Assembly (NCBI RefSeq): GCF_029909975.1
Contig: NZ_CP094516.1
Coordinates: forward strand, 1,054,001-1,118,000
Length of the DNA: 64,000 bases
Reading direction: 5' to 3'
Source of the DNA: Bradyrhizobium sp. ISRA430
Lineage (GTDB): Bacteria > Pseudomonadota > Alphaproteobacteria > Rhizobiales > Xanthobacteraceae
In this document: positions 17,189 through 24,458 of the stretch, one piece after another
Layout: each line of letters opens with the position of its first letter
How positions within the stretch are numbered: position 1 is the first letter of the stretch
Made by a program: the position numbers and the translations under genes
Notes under the pieces: model-generated
Database searches by the model: none
The model's input: the letters and a program-made list of their open reading frames with translations, nothing else
Told to the model about the DNA's origin: nothing

Positions 17189-17658
17189 GTGAGCCCATCA
17201 CCATCACTCTTCCTGGTGCCCCTCAGGGGAAGGGCCGCGCTCGAGCTTTCCTTCGCGGCGGCAAGATCGGCCACTACACGCCCCAGAAGACACGCTCTTA
17301 TGAGAGCCTGATCTTCGGCGCCGCCGTCGACGTAATGCGCGATCGGCCACCATTCGATGAGGCGGTGCAGTTCACGCTCCGCGCCATCTATCCGGTCCCG
17401 GCCTCATGGTCTGAACGCAAACGCCAGAAGGCACTAGCCGGCGAAATCAGGCCGGCGAAGAAGCCGGATCTCGACAATGTCGCAAAGGCCTGGAACGACG
17501 CTCTCAATGGCGTGGTGTACCGGGACGATGCGCAAATTGTCTTGATGTGGATCGAAAAGCGCTATGGCCCGCAGCCGCTTGTCGTCTGCACCATCCAACC
17601 GGTGGAGGCCGCAAAGATGTCCGAAGTCCGGACAGCTTCGGCGGAGGGCTCGCGATGA
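17185..17658 (+). CDS. rusA: RusA-family Holliday junction resolvase
   Basis: A 157-residue endonuclease that cuts four-way DNA junctions made during phage replication or recombination. The start of the fold, TITLPGAPQGKGRARAF, and the active-site block KPDLDNVAKAWNDALNG followed by VVYRDDAQI match RusA, with the metal-binding aspartates in PDLDN and RDDAQ. Length is slightly above E. coli RusA (120). Start and stop overlap both neighbours (ATGA), so it belongs to the replication operon. It could resolve replication intermediates before packaging. Confidence 0.9.
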   Translation: MSEPITITLPGAPQGKGRARAFLRGGKIGHYTPQKTRSYESLIFGAAVDVMRDRPPFDEAVQFTLRAIYPVPASWSERKRQKALAGEIRPAKKPDLDNVAKAWNDALNGVVYRDDAQIVLMWIEKRYGPQPLVVCTIQPVEAAKMSEVRTASAEGSR

Positions 17659-17852
17659 ACCCGCTAGCTCTCGCAATCATTGGTCAGCTTCGCGCCATCA
17701 GCGAAGCCACCTCCCAGGTTCATTGGCGGGCCGAGGAGCTTCAGGCGATGTCGAGCTTGCTGCACCAGGCAGCCGGCAACGTGGAGCAAGCCATCTCCCG
17801 GCGGCAGGTCACGAGGAAGCGTAACTATCCCGACCAGGGAGGCGCTGCATGA
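17655..17852 (+). CDS. Small helical hypothetical protein (65 aa)
   Basis: The ATG overlaps the rusA stop, and the stop overlaps the next ATG. The protein is predicted mostly helical (AIIGQLRAISEATSQVHWRA, EELQAMSSLLHQAAGNVEQA) with a basic tail (RRQVTRKRN). It may be a small coiled-coil or DNA-binding accessory protein of the replication operon; no family is recognised. Confidence 0.6.
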   Translation: MNPLALAIIGQLRAISEATSQVHWRAEELQAMSSLLHQAAGNVEQAISRRQVTRKRNYPDQGGAA

Positions 17853-19708
17853 ACCTTTCGCTTCAGCAACTGGCTGCGGCCCTTGGTGGCGAGATCTCAG
17901 GGAAGCAGATATTGGCTCCTGGACCGGGGCACTCTCCGAAAGACCGATCCCTTTCGATCAGGCTGGACGATACCGCGCCCGGCGGTATGGTGGTGCATAG
18001 CTTCGCAGGCGATGATGCGCTGACGTGCAAGGACTATGTGCGCAATCGGGCCGGCCTCGCGCGGTGGGAGCCACAAACATCCGGCAACGCCAATAACGCC
18101 ATTTCGAACATGACGAGCCGTGTTTCGCGCCCGGTTGCGAAGGCCGGTAGTCCGCCAGCAGAATACATCTATCGGCAAGCGGACGGCACGCCATACCTCC
18201 GCGTCAAGCGTCCTGGCTTCTACCAAGCGCATTGGGACGGCAATGTGTGGGTTAACGGTGCTCCAAAGGGGCCGAAGATCCCTTATCGGCTGCCCGAACT
18301 AACCGCGGCCGAGCACAATGACGTGGTCGTGGTCGAGGGCGAGAAAGACGCCGACAACGTTGCTGCGCTCGGCTTCGTCGCCACGACCAACTCTGGCGGT
18401 GCGGAGAAGTTCACTCCCGACCTGGCCGAACACTTCGAGGGCAAAGACGTCTATATCCTTCCTGACAACGACGACCCAGGCGAGGCGCACGCTGAGCAGG
18501 TAGTGGCAACGCTGCAGAGCGTCGCCCGCTCAATCCGCGTGGTGCGTTTGCCGGGCCTCCCCGCGAAAGGGGATGTCTCTAACTGGATCGAGGCCGGCGG
18601 GACCGCGGACGAACTCGCGGACCTGTTGCGCCGCGCGCCCGTCATTGAAGCAGTGGCTCCTCAGCGCCTCATTAAGTCCAGCGCGGAGTTTCTGGAAGGC
18701 TTCACGCCGCCGGACTATCTGATTGATGGGCTTGTGCAGCGCCGCTTCCTCTATTCGATCACGGCCCCAACCGGACACGGCAAAACAGCGGTTGCGCTGC
18801 TCATCTCGGCTCATAAAGCGCTGGGCCTGCCAATCGGCAAGCACGATGTCGATCCGGGCCGCGTTCTCTACTTTGCGGGCGAAAACCCCGACGACGTTCG
18901 GATGCGGTGGATTGCTCTTTCTGAGAGGATGAACTTCGATCCCAAGACTATCGACGTTCATTTTCTCGAAGGAACGTTCAAGGTTTCCGAGCTGATCGCA
19001 CGCATCAAGCAGGAAGTGAACGACCTTGGCGGCGTGTCTCTTATCGTTGTCGACACGAGCGCGGCGTATTTCGAGGGCAGCGAGGAGAACGGAAACGTTG
19101 AGTCTGGCACACACGCCCGGATGTTCCGGCAATGCCTGAAATTCGCTGGCGAGCCGTGCACACTTGTCCTTTGTCATCCGGTCAAGAATGCGAAGCAAGA
19201 CAACCTGCTTCCCCGTGGCGGCGGCGCCTTCGTTGCGGAGGTCGATGGCAACCTGACATGCTGGAAGACGGACAGCCTCGTGTCCCTGCATTGGCAGGGC
19301 AAGTTTCGTGGTCCCGACTTCGCGCCGATCACCTTCCAACTCGAGACCGTCACATCAGCGCACCTCAGGGACAGTAAGGGCCGACGAATCCCCAGCGTGG
19401 TGGCCAAGGTGCTTTCCGATGCCGAGAAGAGCCGGGCTGAGACCACTTCGCGGGACGATGAAGATGTTCTGCTGCTCGCGGTCGCAGACCACCCACGCGC
19501 GTCCTATGCCGGCCTGGCTGTCGCGCTCGGGTGGGTATCGGACAAGGGCGAGAACAAAGCCAAGGTGAAACGATGCGCCGACCGGCTGAAGTCCGACAAG
19601 CTCGTCAAACCTGATCGTCGCGGCACTCTCTGCCTCACAGAAAAGGGTGAAACGGAGGTGAAACGGCTGCGCGCCAATCAACCTCATCAAGCCGGCGTTT
19701 CAAACTGA
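17849..19708 (+). CDS. Toprim-RepA-like helicase, replication protein
   Basis: A 619-residue protein with three parts. Residues 150-220 form a Toprim fold (VVVVEGEKDADNVAALGFVA and DVYILPDNDDPGE). Residues 285-500 form a RecA/KaiC-like hexameric ATPase of the RepA type, with Walker A TAPTGHGKTAVAL and Walker B SLIVVDTSAAY. The C-terminus (550-619) looks like a winged helix. An N-terminal zinc finger, as in true primases, is not evident. It is probably the helicase, and perhaps initiator, for element replication. A cluster of TGAAACG repeats starts inside its 3' end and continues downstream. Confidence 0.88.
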   Translation: MNLSLQQLAAALGGEISGKQILAPGPGHSPKDRSLSIRLDDTAPGGMVVHSFAGDDALTCKDYVRNRAGLARWEPQTSGNANNAISNMTSRVSRPVAKAGSPPAEYIYRQADGTPYLRVKRPGFYQAHWDGNVWVNGAPKGPKIPYRLPELTAAEHNDVVVVEGEKDADNVAALGFVATTNSGGAEKFTPDLAEHFEGKDVYILPDNDDPGEAHAEQVVATLQSVARSIRVVRLPGLPAKGDVSNWIEAGGTADELADLLRRAPVIEAVAPQRLIKSSAEFLEGFTPPDYLIDGLVQRRFLYSITAPTGHGKTAVALLISAHKALGLPIGKHDVDPGRVLYFAGENPDDVRMRWIALSERMNFDPKTIDVHFLEGTFKVSELIARIKQEVNDLGGVSLIVVDTSAAYFEGSEENGNVESGTHARMFRQCLKFAGEPCTLVLCHPVKNAKQDNLLPRGGGAFVAEVDGNLTCWKTDSLVSLHWQGKFRGPDFAPITFQLETVTSAHLRDSKGRRIPSVVAKVLSDAEKSRAETTSRDDEDVLLLAVADHPRASYAGLAVALGWVSDKGENKAKVKRCADRLKSDKLVKPDRRGTLCLTEKGETEVKRLRANQPHQAGVSN

Positions 19709-19884
19709 GTGAAACGACTGAAACGACGTGAAACGACACAGCGAAAAGGCAAGCAGATGAAAGTACTTCTCCAATCCACGAAGGCTGAAACGGTTGAAAC
19801 GGTCTCCCCATTACGGGGTGGGTTTTCAAACCCCGTAGGGTCGTTTCGTTTCAGTCCCTTCCCTAGGGGTGAAACGATGAAACG
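19566..19884. repeat. Iteron-like TGAAACG repeats, candidate replication origin
   Basis: Ten direct copies of TGAAACG start at 19566, 19648, 19659, 19710, 19719, 19729, 19786, 19795, 19870 and 19878; inverted copies are at 19696-19702 and 19847-19853. Neighbouring copies are spaced 8-11 bases apart. A hairpin, TACGGGGT with ACCCCGTA, sits inside at 19812-19837. The position just after the helicase gene fits an origin bound by an initiator. Confidence 0.65.
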
Positions 19885-19960
19885 CTCGAGGTGCTATTGC
19901 GAGGAATGCGAAGGGTTGATGGCAGAAGGGCTGGTCTACGGGCCGGACGATTACCGGTGA
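19757..19960 (+). CDS. Possible small cysteine-cluster protein
   Basis: The frame from ATG 19757 encodes 67 residues ending in RSRCYCEECEGLMAEGLVYG, a CxCxxC cluster that might bind metal. An internal ATG at 19876 would leave only 27 residues. The first half coincides with the iteron-like repeats and the hairpin, which may be the true function of this DNA. The stop overlaps the GTG start of the next gene. I hold this call weakly. Confidence 0.3.
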   Translation: MKVLLQSTKAETVETVSPLRGGFSNPVGSFRFSPFPRGETMKRSRCYCEECEGLMAEGLVYGPDDYR

Positions 19961-20355
19961 AGAAACAGCAACGAAGCACCGGGCTGAAAGCGCCGTGGAA
20001 GCCTGGCCAATCTGGGAACCCCCTAGGACGGCCTCAGGGCGCCCGTAGCAAGTTCTCCGAAGCCGCATGCGCTGATGCGCTTGCGGACTGGACGAAGAAC
20101 GGCGCAAACGTCCTGGAGCGGGTGAGGGAGACCGACCCGTCAACCTACTTGAGAGTTTTGTTCGCGATCATCCCGCGCAACGTCGAGCTTTCGATCGAGA
20201 ACCGCACTGGTCCGATGGACGCCGTTGAGATGCAGGCGATGCGCCGGCTTGTGGCGCTGATCCAGGCGACGGCGAGCGCGGTCGATCCTGAGACCGTCTT
20301 CGCATGGATCGAAGAGGATCTGAGGGCTCGAGTTGCGAAGCAGGTTGGCGGCTAA
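19957..20355 (+). CDS. DUF5681 protein, possible small-terminase-like
   Basis: A 132-residue protein starting at GTG 19957, which overlaps the previous stop. It opens with the DUF5681 signature KAPWKPGQSGNPLGRPQGAR, followed by a helical region. DUF5681 proteins are often found near phage packaging genes, and some may act as small terminase or DNA-binding subunits; that role is inference. In this element it lies 4 kb before the large terminase. Confidence 0.7.
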   Translation: MKKQQRSTGLKAPWKPGQSGNPLGRPQGARSKFSEAACADALADWTKNGANVLERVRETDPSTYLRVLFAIIPRNVELSIENRTGPMDAVEMQAMRRLVALIQATASAVDPETVFAWIEEDLRARVAKQVGG

Positions 20356-20389
20356 CCCTGAGTCATTTTGACGCACATTTTTGCCGTTT

Positions 20390-20408
20390 GTGTGCATAGT
20401 GTGTGCAT
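20390..20408. promoter_or_regulatory. Tandem GTGTGCAT pair inside the element
   Basis: Two copies of GTGTGCAT at 20390 and 20401, 11 bases apart, lie in the 185-base gap before the gene at 20541. The spacing is the same as in the pairs at both ends of the element. It may be an operator for the next genes. Confidence 0.5.
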
Positions 20409-20540
20409 CAATTCCGACGAATTACCTAACGCATTTGAAAAAACGATGTAAAAGCACGATGAGCGCGTGATTAAAGATTACGTGGTCCGCTCAAACGTAG
20501 TACATTCGTACGACTCTGATTTGCGAAAGGACGCAACTGA

Positions 20541-20729
20541 ATGGCCTACGACTCCAACGACGACCGCTCGAACAACCCCAAGGCGGTCCTCCGCCGTGCC
20601 GGCTTCACGATTGTGAACAAGAGCATTCCGGAGGGGTATATGCGGAATCAATCGACCACGGAAATCGGCCGCAAGATCACTCCGAGCGGCGACGGTTCGG
20701 GCTGGGGCGATAATGGGAAGCTTGGGTGA
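20541..20729 (+). CDS. Hypothetical protein (62 aa), first of the virion-side genes
   Basis: A small polar protein, Asp/Asn/Gly-rich (MAYDSNDDRSNNPKAVLRRA), ending DGSGWGDNGKLG. The region upstream holds the tandem GTGTGCAT pair, and GAAAGGA lies ahead of the ATG, so this may be the first gene of a separately controlled transcript running to 26910. No family is recognised. Confidence 0.55.
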   Translation: MAYDSNDDRSNNPKAVLRRAGFTIVNKSIPEGYMRNQSTTEIGRKITPSGDGSGWGDNGKLG

Positions 20730-20734
20730 TCGCC

Positions 20735-20881
20735 ATGCTTTCCGAAGAGCAACTGCGTCAGCTTATCAACGACCTGCGCGACCAAACCGCACTGGGCCGG
20801 ATCGCCCTTCGCGAGGCTGAAGAGATCTTCGCCCGGCTGGTTGAGCTTGGCTATGTCGTGAGCAAGCCCGCCAATGGCTGA
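20735..20881 (+). CDS. 48-residue helical protein
   Basis: The frame from ATG 20735 reads MLSEEQLRQLINDLRDQTAL, then GRIALREAEEIFARLVELGY. It is probably two amphipathic helices. It overlaps the next gene by eight bases and starts five bases after the previous stop, which supports it as part of the operon despite its size. Confidence 0.55.
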   Translation: MLSEEQLRQLINDLRDQTALGRIALREAEEIFARLVELGYVVSKPANG

Positions 20882-21224
20882 GTTTAGATACGCCAGAGAA
20901 GACCTCCTGAAGGCCGCAGCCGAGCGCAAGGGTTTGACCGTCTCAGCCTATCTCCGCTCACTGGCGGACTCCGCATTGGCTTCTGAGGGCTTTCCCGTTG
21001 CCGAGCAGCAGTACTGCCTGGTTCGTGGCGGTGAGCTGATCGCCACCAGCTTCAAGCCGGCCAAGGACGAGGACGGCGGCGAATGGCTGCCGATCGAGAA
21101 CGAGGACAGCCAACCCTTTGACCCTGCCAAGCATTGGCGGCTGAAGCCTCTCCCGCTTCGCCTGGATGGTGATCGGGTGGTGCGGGTCTATCCGGTGGTC
21201 GTGAAGTCGCAGGAGCACGCATGA
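20874..21224 (+). CDS. Hypothetical protein next to the tail-collar gene
   Basis: A 116-residue protein. Residues 6-36 (AREDLLKAAAERKGLTVSAY, LRSLADSALASEG) resemble a short helix-turn-helix or ribbon-helix-helix arm; residues 45-116 are beta-rich (QYCLVRGGELIATSFKPAKD). The stop overlaps the tail-collar start by four bases, so the product may assist folding or attachment of that fibre. This is inference from order. Confidence 0.6.
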   Translation: MAEFRYAREDLLKAAAERKGLTVSAYLRSLADSALASEGFPVAEQQYCLVRGGELIATSFKPAKDEDGGEWLPIENEDSQPFDPAKHWRLKPLPLRLDGDRVVRVYPVVVKSQEHA

Positions 21225-22234
21225 CCGGCGTAGCATGGTGGTCTCAGACGGCGGCAAGCAACGCCACCCAGGATCCGACTGTCGGGTGGGCTGAAGGACA
21301 ATCGCCTTCCAGCGTCAATGACAGCGCCAGAGCCATGATGGCCTCTGCGGCCAAGTGGCGAGATGACATCTCCGGCGCTATCACGACTGGAGGCGTTGCC
21401 ACTGCCTACACGGTGGCTAGCAACCAGAACTTTGACAGCCTCTCACGGCTCGCCAACCAGGTGATTGCCTTCACCCCGCACACGACTTGCGGCGCCACGG
21501 TGACGTTGTCCGTTGACGGTCTGGGCGCGAAGCCTCTTCGCTCGGCGCCTAACGTCGAACTCGCTGCCGGACATCTCGTCCAGGGCACGCCGTATGTTGC
21601 CATCTACAATAACGGCGACGGGGTGTTTTACCTTCAGGGCTTCTACGGCAATCCGTACAACACCCCGATTGGCGGTGTTTTGCCCTACACGGGCACCAGT
21701 GCGCCCAACAGCTCGTTTGTGCTGCCGTACGGTCAGGCGATCAGCCGCACGACCTATTCCACCTATTTCGGGATTGTGGGCACGACGTACGGCGGCGGTG
21801 ACGGATCAACGACGTTTAACATTATCGACCTTCGTGGCCGCGTTGTCGCGGGCAAGGACGACATGGGTGGCGTTGCTGCAAATCGGCTCACTGCCGCCGG
21901 AGCGGTGACGGGAACGACCCTCGGTTACGCTGGCGGCGCCGAACTCCATACGCTGAGCGCATCTCAACTTCCGACGATCAACTCATCTGGCACAGCCTCG
22001 GTTACTTCGACGGAAGACAAGATCCCCTCAAACACCGTTCAGCTCGGAACGGTGACTGCTGTGGGTGGCGCTCAGTGGGGCATTGTCGGTCCGTCAAACG
22101 GTTCTCAGCCGGCAACGATTGGACTGATCCATTCCACCGGTACGGCCACCGTGGCCTCTACGAACACCGCGGGCGGGTCGCATAACAACGTGCAGCCGAC
22201 GATCATTCTCAATTATCTTCTGAGGATCATTTGA
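21221..22234 (+). CDS. Phage tail-collar domain fibre protein
   Basis: A 337-residue structural protein. Residues 1-150 are a repetitive beta region typical of fibre shafts. Residues 155-220 hold the tail-collar fold (PF07484): FVLPYGQAISRTTYSTYFGI, YGGGDGSTTFNIIDLRGRVV and AGKDDMGG. The C-terminus ends HNNVQPTIILNYLLRII, the standard end of collar proteins. It would sit at the tail tip and take part in host recognition. Its presence without tail-tube or baseplate genes is odd. It overlaps both neighbours. Confidence 0.9.
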   Translation: MTGVAWWSQTAASNATQDPTVGWAEGQSPSSVNDSARAMMASAAKWRDDISGAITTGGVATAYTVASNQNFDSLSRLANQVIAFTPHTTCGATVTLSVDGLGAKPLRSAPNVELAAGHLVQGTPYVAIYNNGDGVFYLQGFYGNPYNTPIGGVLPYTGTSAPNSSFVLPYGQAISRTTYSTYFGIVGTTYGGGDGSTTFNIIDLRGRVVAGKDDMGGVAANRLTAAGAVTGTTLGYAGGAELHTLSASQLPTINSSGTASVTSTEDKIPSNTVQLGTVTAVGGAQWGIVGPSNGSQPATIGLIHSTGTATVASTNTAGGSHNNVQPTIILNYLLRII

Positions 22235-23436
22235 TGTCCGAGACCGAACAGCCTCGCAGCGAAAACGGTCAATTCACGAGTGGCAATGAGCAGTTGTTCG
22301 GCCGATCTGCTGAGCTTGTGGATCACGGGTGGGTTGAGCCGGACAAGCCGAAAGAGGAAGAACCTGAGGCCAGCCTTGATGACCAACTCCGGCAAGCGGC
22401 TGACGCGTTGGCGGACTCTCGGTTCTCGGGCGACCCTTTCGAGACCAGCCCAATCGAGTTGACGCATGGCGGCGAGAAAGCGGCAGATAATCTTGCACTG
22501 ACGCCTGAGGAGGCGTCAGACTCGCTGAAGCAGTGGCGGGCAGACGAGGCCGAAACGAAGCAGGTGCTCGAGGATGCCGAGTTCCTGGAATCGATCGGGC
22601 TTGACCCGCTGCCGCCGCAATTACAGCAGCCGGCTGAAGCGGCTCAAGACGGGGTGGCGAATAAGTCCGCAGAGGCACAACAGCAGCCTGCGGACCAGCA
22701 TCAGCATGAGGCGGACGAACTCGGCAAGGCGCTGGCGAACCCGGTCATTGTGGAGGCGTTGAAGGGTGAGTTTGCCAAGGCCGAGCAGGTTAGGTCAGCG
22801 TATGCGCAAACCCTGGACAACGCTGTCGCGGTCGCCGAGTTTAGCTTCCTATCCCAATTCCCCGAGTTTCGGGGAGTTACCGATGCCGGTCATCTGAAGT
22901 CGATTGCGAATTCGATCGCTGTTCAAAATCCGCAGCGATGGCAGGCCATTCAGCAGACTGCGGCACAGGCCGGCCAGCTCGTGCAGGCGCAGGCGGCGGA
23001 ACGTGCCCATGCTGCGCAGGCTCGTCAGGCGGATCTCGACCGCGTTGGTGCGGAGCATGACGGCAAGTTTGCCGCATGGGAGAAAACACTGCCAGAGACA
23101 ACGCGGCGCGCGGCAGCAGCCGAATTGCCAGCGATGTTCGCGGAGGCGGGGGTCTCGGTCGATGACTTCGCGCGTGAGATGAAGACCAATCCGGCGCTGC
23201 GGCACCATGCATTTCAACGCATGGTGATGGAGGCTGCGGCCTATCGGGCTATGCAAAAGAACGTGCCGAAAGCCCTCCCCAAAAACCTGCCTCCGGTTCA
23301 GCGGCCGGGAACGGCACAGCCGCGCGCTCCCCAGGGTGTGCAGGATGTCAGCCGAGCGAATGCACGGTTTCAGGCGTCGGGATCGATCGACGATGCACTT
23401 GAATTGTTGTCCGCACAGCGAGCCTCAAGAGGATAA
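22234..23436 (+). CDS. Scaffold-like acidic phage protein
   Basis: A 400-residue soluble protein, rich in Gln, Ala and Glu. It has a disordered N-terminus (SETEQPRSENGQFTSGNEQL), a long helical middle (residues 170-310), and a C-terminus with SRANARFQASGSIDDALELL, which resembles the C-terminal helical hairpin of podovirus-type scaffolding proteins. No capsid gene follows it. ATG 22234 overlaps the collar stop; the in-frame TTG just before is unlikely. A role in procapsid assembly or capsid redirection is inference. Confidence 0.55.
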   Translation: MSETEQPRSENGQFTSGNEQLFGRSAELVDHGWVEPDKPKEEEPEASLDDQLRQAADALADSRFSGDPFETSPIELTHGGEKAADNLALTPEEASDSLKQWRADEAETKQVLEDAEFLESIGLDPLPPQLQQPAEAAQDGVANKSAEAQQQPADQHQHEADELGKALANPVIVEALKGEFAKAEQVRSAYAQTLDNAVAVAEFSFLSQFPEFRGVTDAGHLKSIANSIAVQNPQRWQAIQQTAAQAGQLVQAQAAERAHAAQARQADLDRVGAEHDGKFAAWEKTLPETTRRAAAAELPAMFAEAGVSVDDFAREMKTNPALRHHAFQRMVMEAAAYRAMQKNVPKALPKNLPPVQRPGTAQPRAPQGVQDVSRANARFQASGSIDDALELLSAQRASRG

Positions 23437-23439
23437 GCC

Positions 23440-23688
23440 ATGGCTGATGATTATTTGACCCGCTCGCGGCGGCGCGCCGGCTACTTCGGTACCGACGACA
23501 CGCCGCAGGAAATTGCCCGCAACTTTGGAACGATGCCTCTCGAGAAGAGGGCCAACGTTCTCGAGGAACTGGAAAACGGCTCGGACGATTCGATTGACAG
23601 CACGGACATGACGGCCGCGCTTGATAAGCGTCGTTACGTCGAGCTGATGCGGCGCACTCATGACGCATTGCGGAGGCAGGGCCGATGA
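23440..23688 (+). CDS. Hypothetical phage-type protein (82 aa)
   Basis: A charged, mostly helical protein (MADDYLTRSRRRAGYFGTDD, MPLEKRANVLEELENGSDD). It starts three bases after the scaffold-like gene and overlaps the next start by four bases (ATGA). No family is recognised. Its place between scaffold-like and terminase genes suggests a virion or packaging accessory. Confidence 0.65.
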   Translation: MADDYLTRSRRRAGYFGTDDTPQEIARNFGTMPLEKRANVLEELENGSDDSIDSTDMTAALDKRRYVELMRRTHDALRRQGR

Positions 23689-24098
23689 GGCTGTTTCTGG
23701 GCTGGTGTAAGCTCAACCAGGCGCATCATTTGCCTGCCTCGGTGCCGGACGTTGTTCGGTTCGTTACGGACAATTCGAACATTTCGCCCGACCTGATGCA
23801 TGCGGAGCTTACGGCGATCGATGAGGAGCACGAAGCCTTGCTTTATGCCCCTCCCGGCAAGGCTCGCGCAGTAATCAAGGCAGTCAACGCGGCATGGCCG
23901 ATTGATGCGCCGCGATCGTGGCCCGCAGAAGATAAGGGGCGTTTTGCCGAGCTGCCGCATCATCTTCAGGTCTACCTTGAGAGGCGGGAGAAGCAGCGCG
24001 ATCAGGCCGTGAGGGACGCACAGAACGAGGCCGCCGAGCTGCGCAAAAAGCTCAAGAAATTCGAGGAAGCAAATGCTGAAACCAAAACCGCAGCCTGA
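23685..24098 (+). CDS. Hypothetical coiled-coil protein (137 aa)
   Basis: Residues 1-90 form a compact domain (GWCKLNQAHHLPASVPDVVR, ISPDLMHAELTAIDEEHEAL). Residues 95-133 form a charged coiled coil (EKQRDQAVRDAQNEAAELRK, KLKKFEEANAE). The architecture is compatible with an assembly or adaptor protein. The gene overlaps the previous one by four bases and the next by 26 bases. No family is recognised. Confidence 0.65.
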   Translation: MRLFLGWCKLNQAHHLPASVPDVVRFVTDNSNISPDLMHAELTAIDEEHEALLYAPPGKARAVIKAVNAAWPIDAPRSWPAEDKGRFAELPHHLQVYLERREKQRDQAVRDAQNEAAELRKKLKKFEEANAETKTAA

Positions 24099-24282
24099 AA
24101 AGCCGCTGGCTGAGCGGATCGCAGATTTTCGGGCTGAACTTGACGCCTTTATCGATGCGAGGGCCAAGGAGGTGGCGGAGGATTGCCCCGGTGTGCCGCT
24201 TGGCGTGGTGCGCAACATGCTGACCGCTCACGCTGGCGCCTGTCAGTGTCAGGCCGTGCAGAACCTAGAGCAGAGCGCATGA
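24073..24282 (+). CDS. Hypothetical helical protein (69 aa)
   Basis: An acidic helix (AERIADFRAELDAFIDARAK) is followed by a short segment with GACQCQAV near the C-terminus. The start lies inside the end of the preceding gene (26-base overlap in another frame), and the stop overlaps the next ATG. Coupling on both sides supports it as real. Function unknown. Confidence 0.6.
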   Translation: MLKPKPQPEKPLAERIADFRAELDAFIDARAKEVAEDCPGVPLGVVRNMLTAHAGACQCQAVQNLEQSA

Positions 24283-24458
24283 GCGATATGGGACTCCTCT
24301 CCATGCTGGCCGACAACGATTTCATGGCTCGATTGGCCGAGAAGGAGCGCATTGCCGAACGCGTTGCCGAGCAAATGGGTGTAACGCTCCAGGAGGCTCA
24401 TCAGGCGCTCTATCATTTCGCGGCCGATCTCTCCAGTGATGGGCAGACGTTGCATTGA
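24279..24458 (+). CDS. Small hypothetical protein before terminase (59 aa)
   Basis: Begins at an ATGA overlap and ends on the base where the terminase ATG starts. The product is helical and charged (DNDFMARLAEKERIAERVAE, QMGVTLQEAHQALYHF). The position directly before the large terminase is where a small terminase often lies, but 59 residues is short for that, so I leave it unassigned. Confidence 0.6.
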   Translation: MSDMGLLSMLADNDFMARLAEKERIAERVAEQMGVTLQEAHQALYHFAADLSSDGQTLH

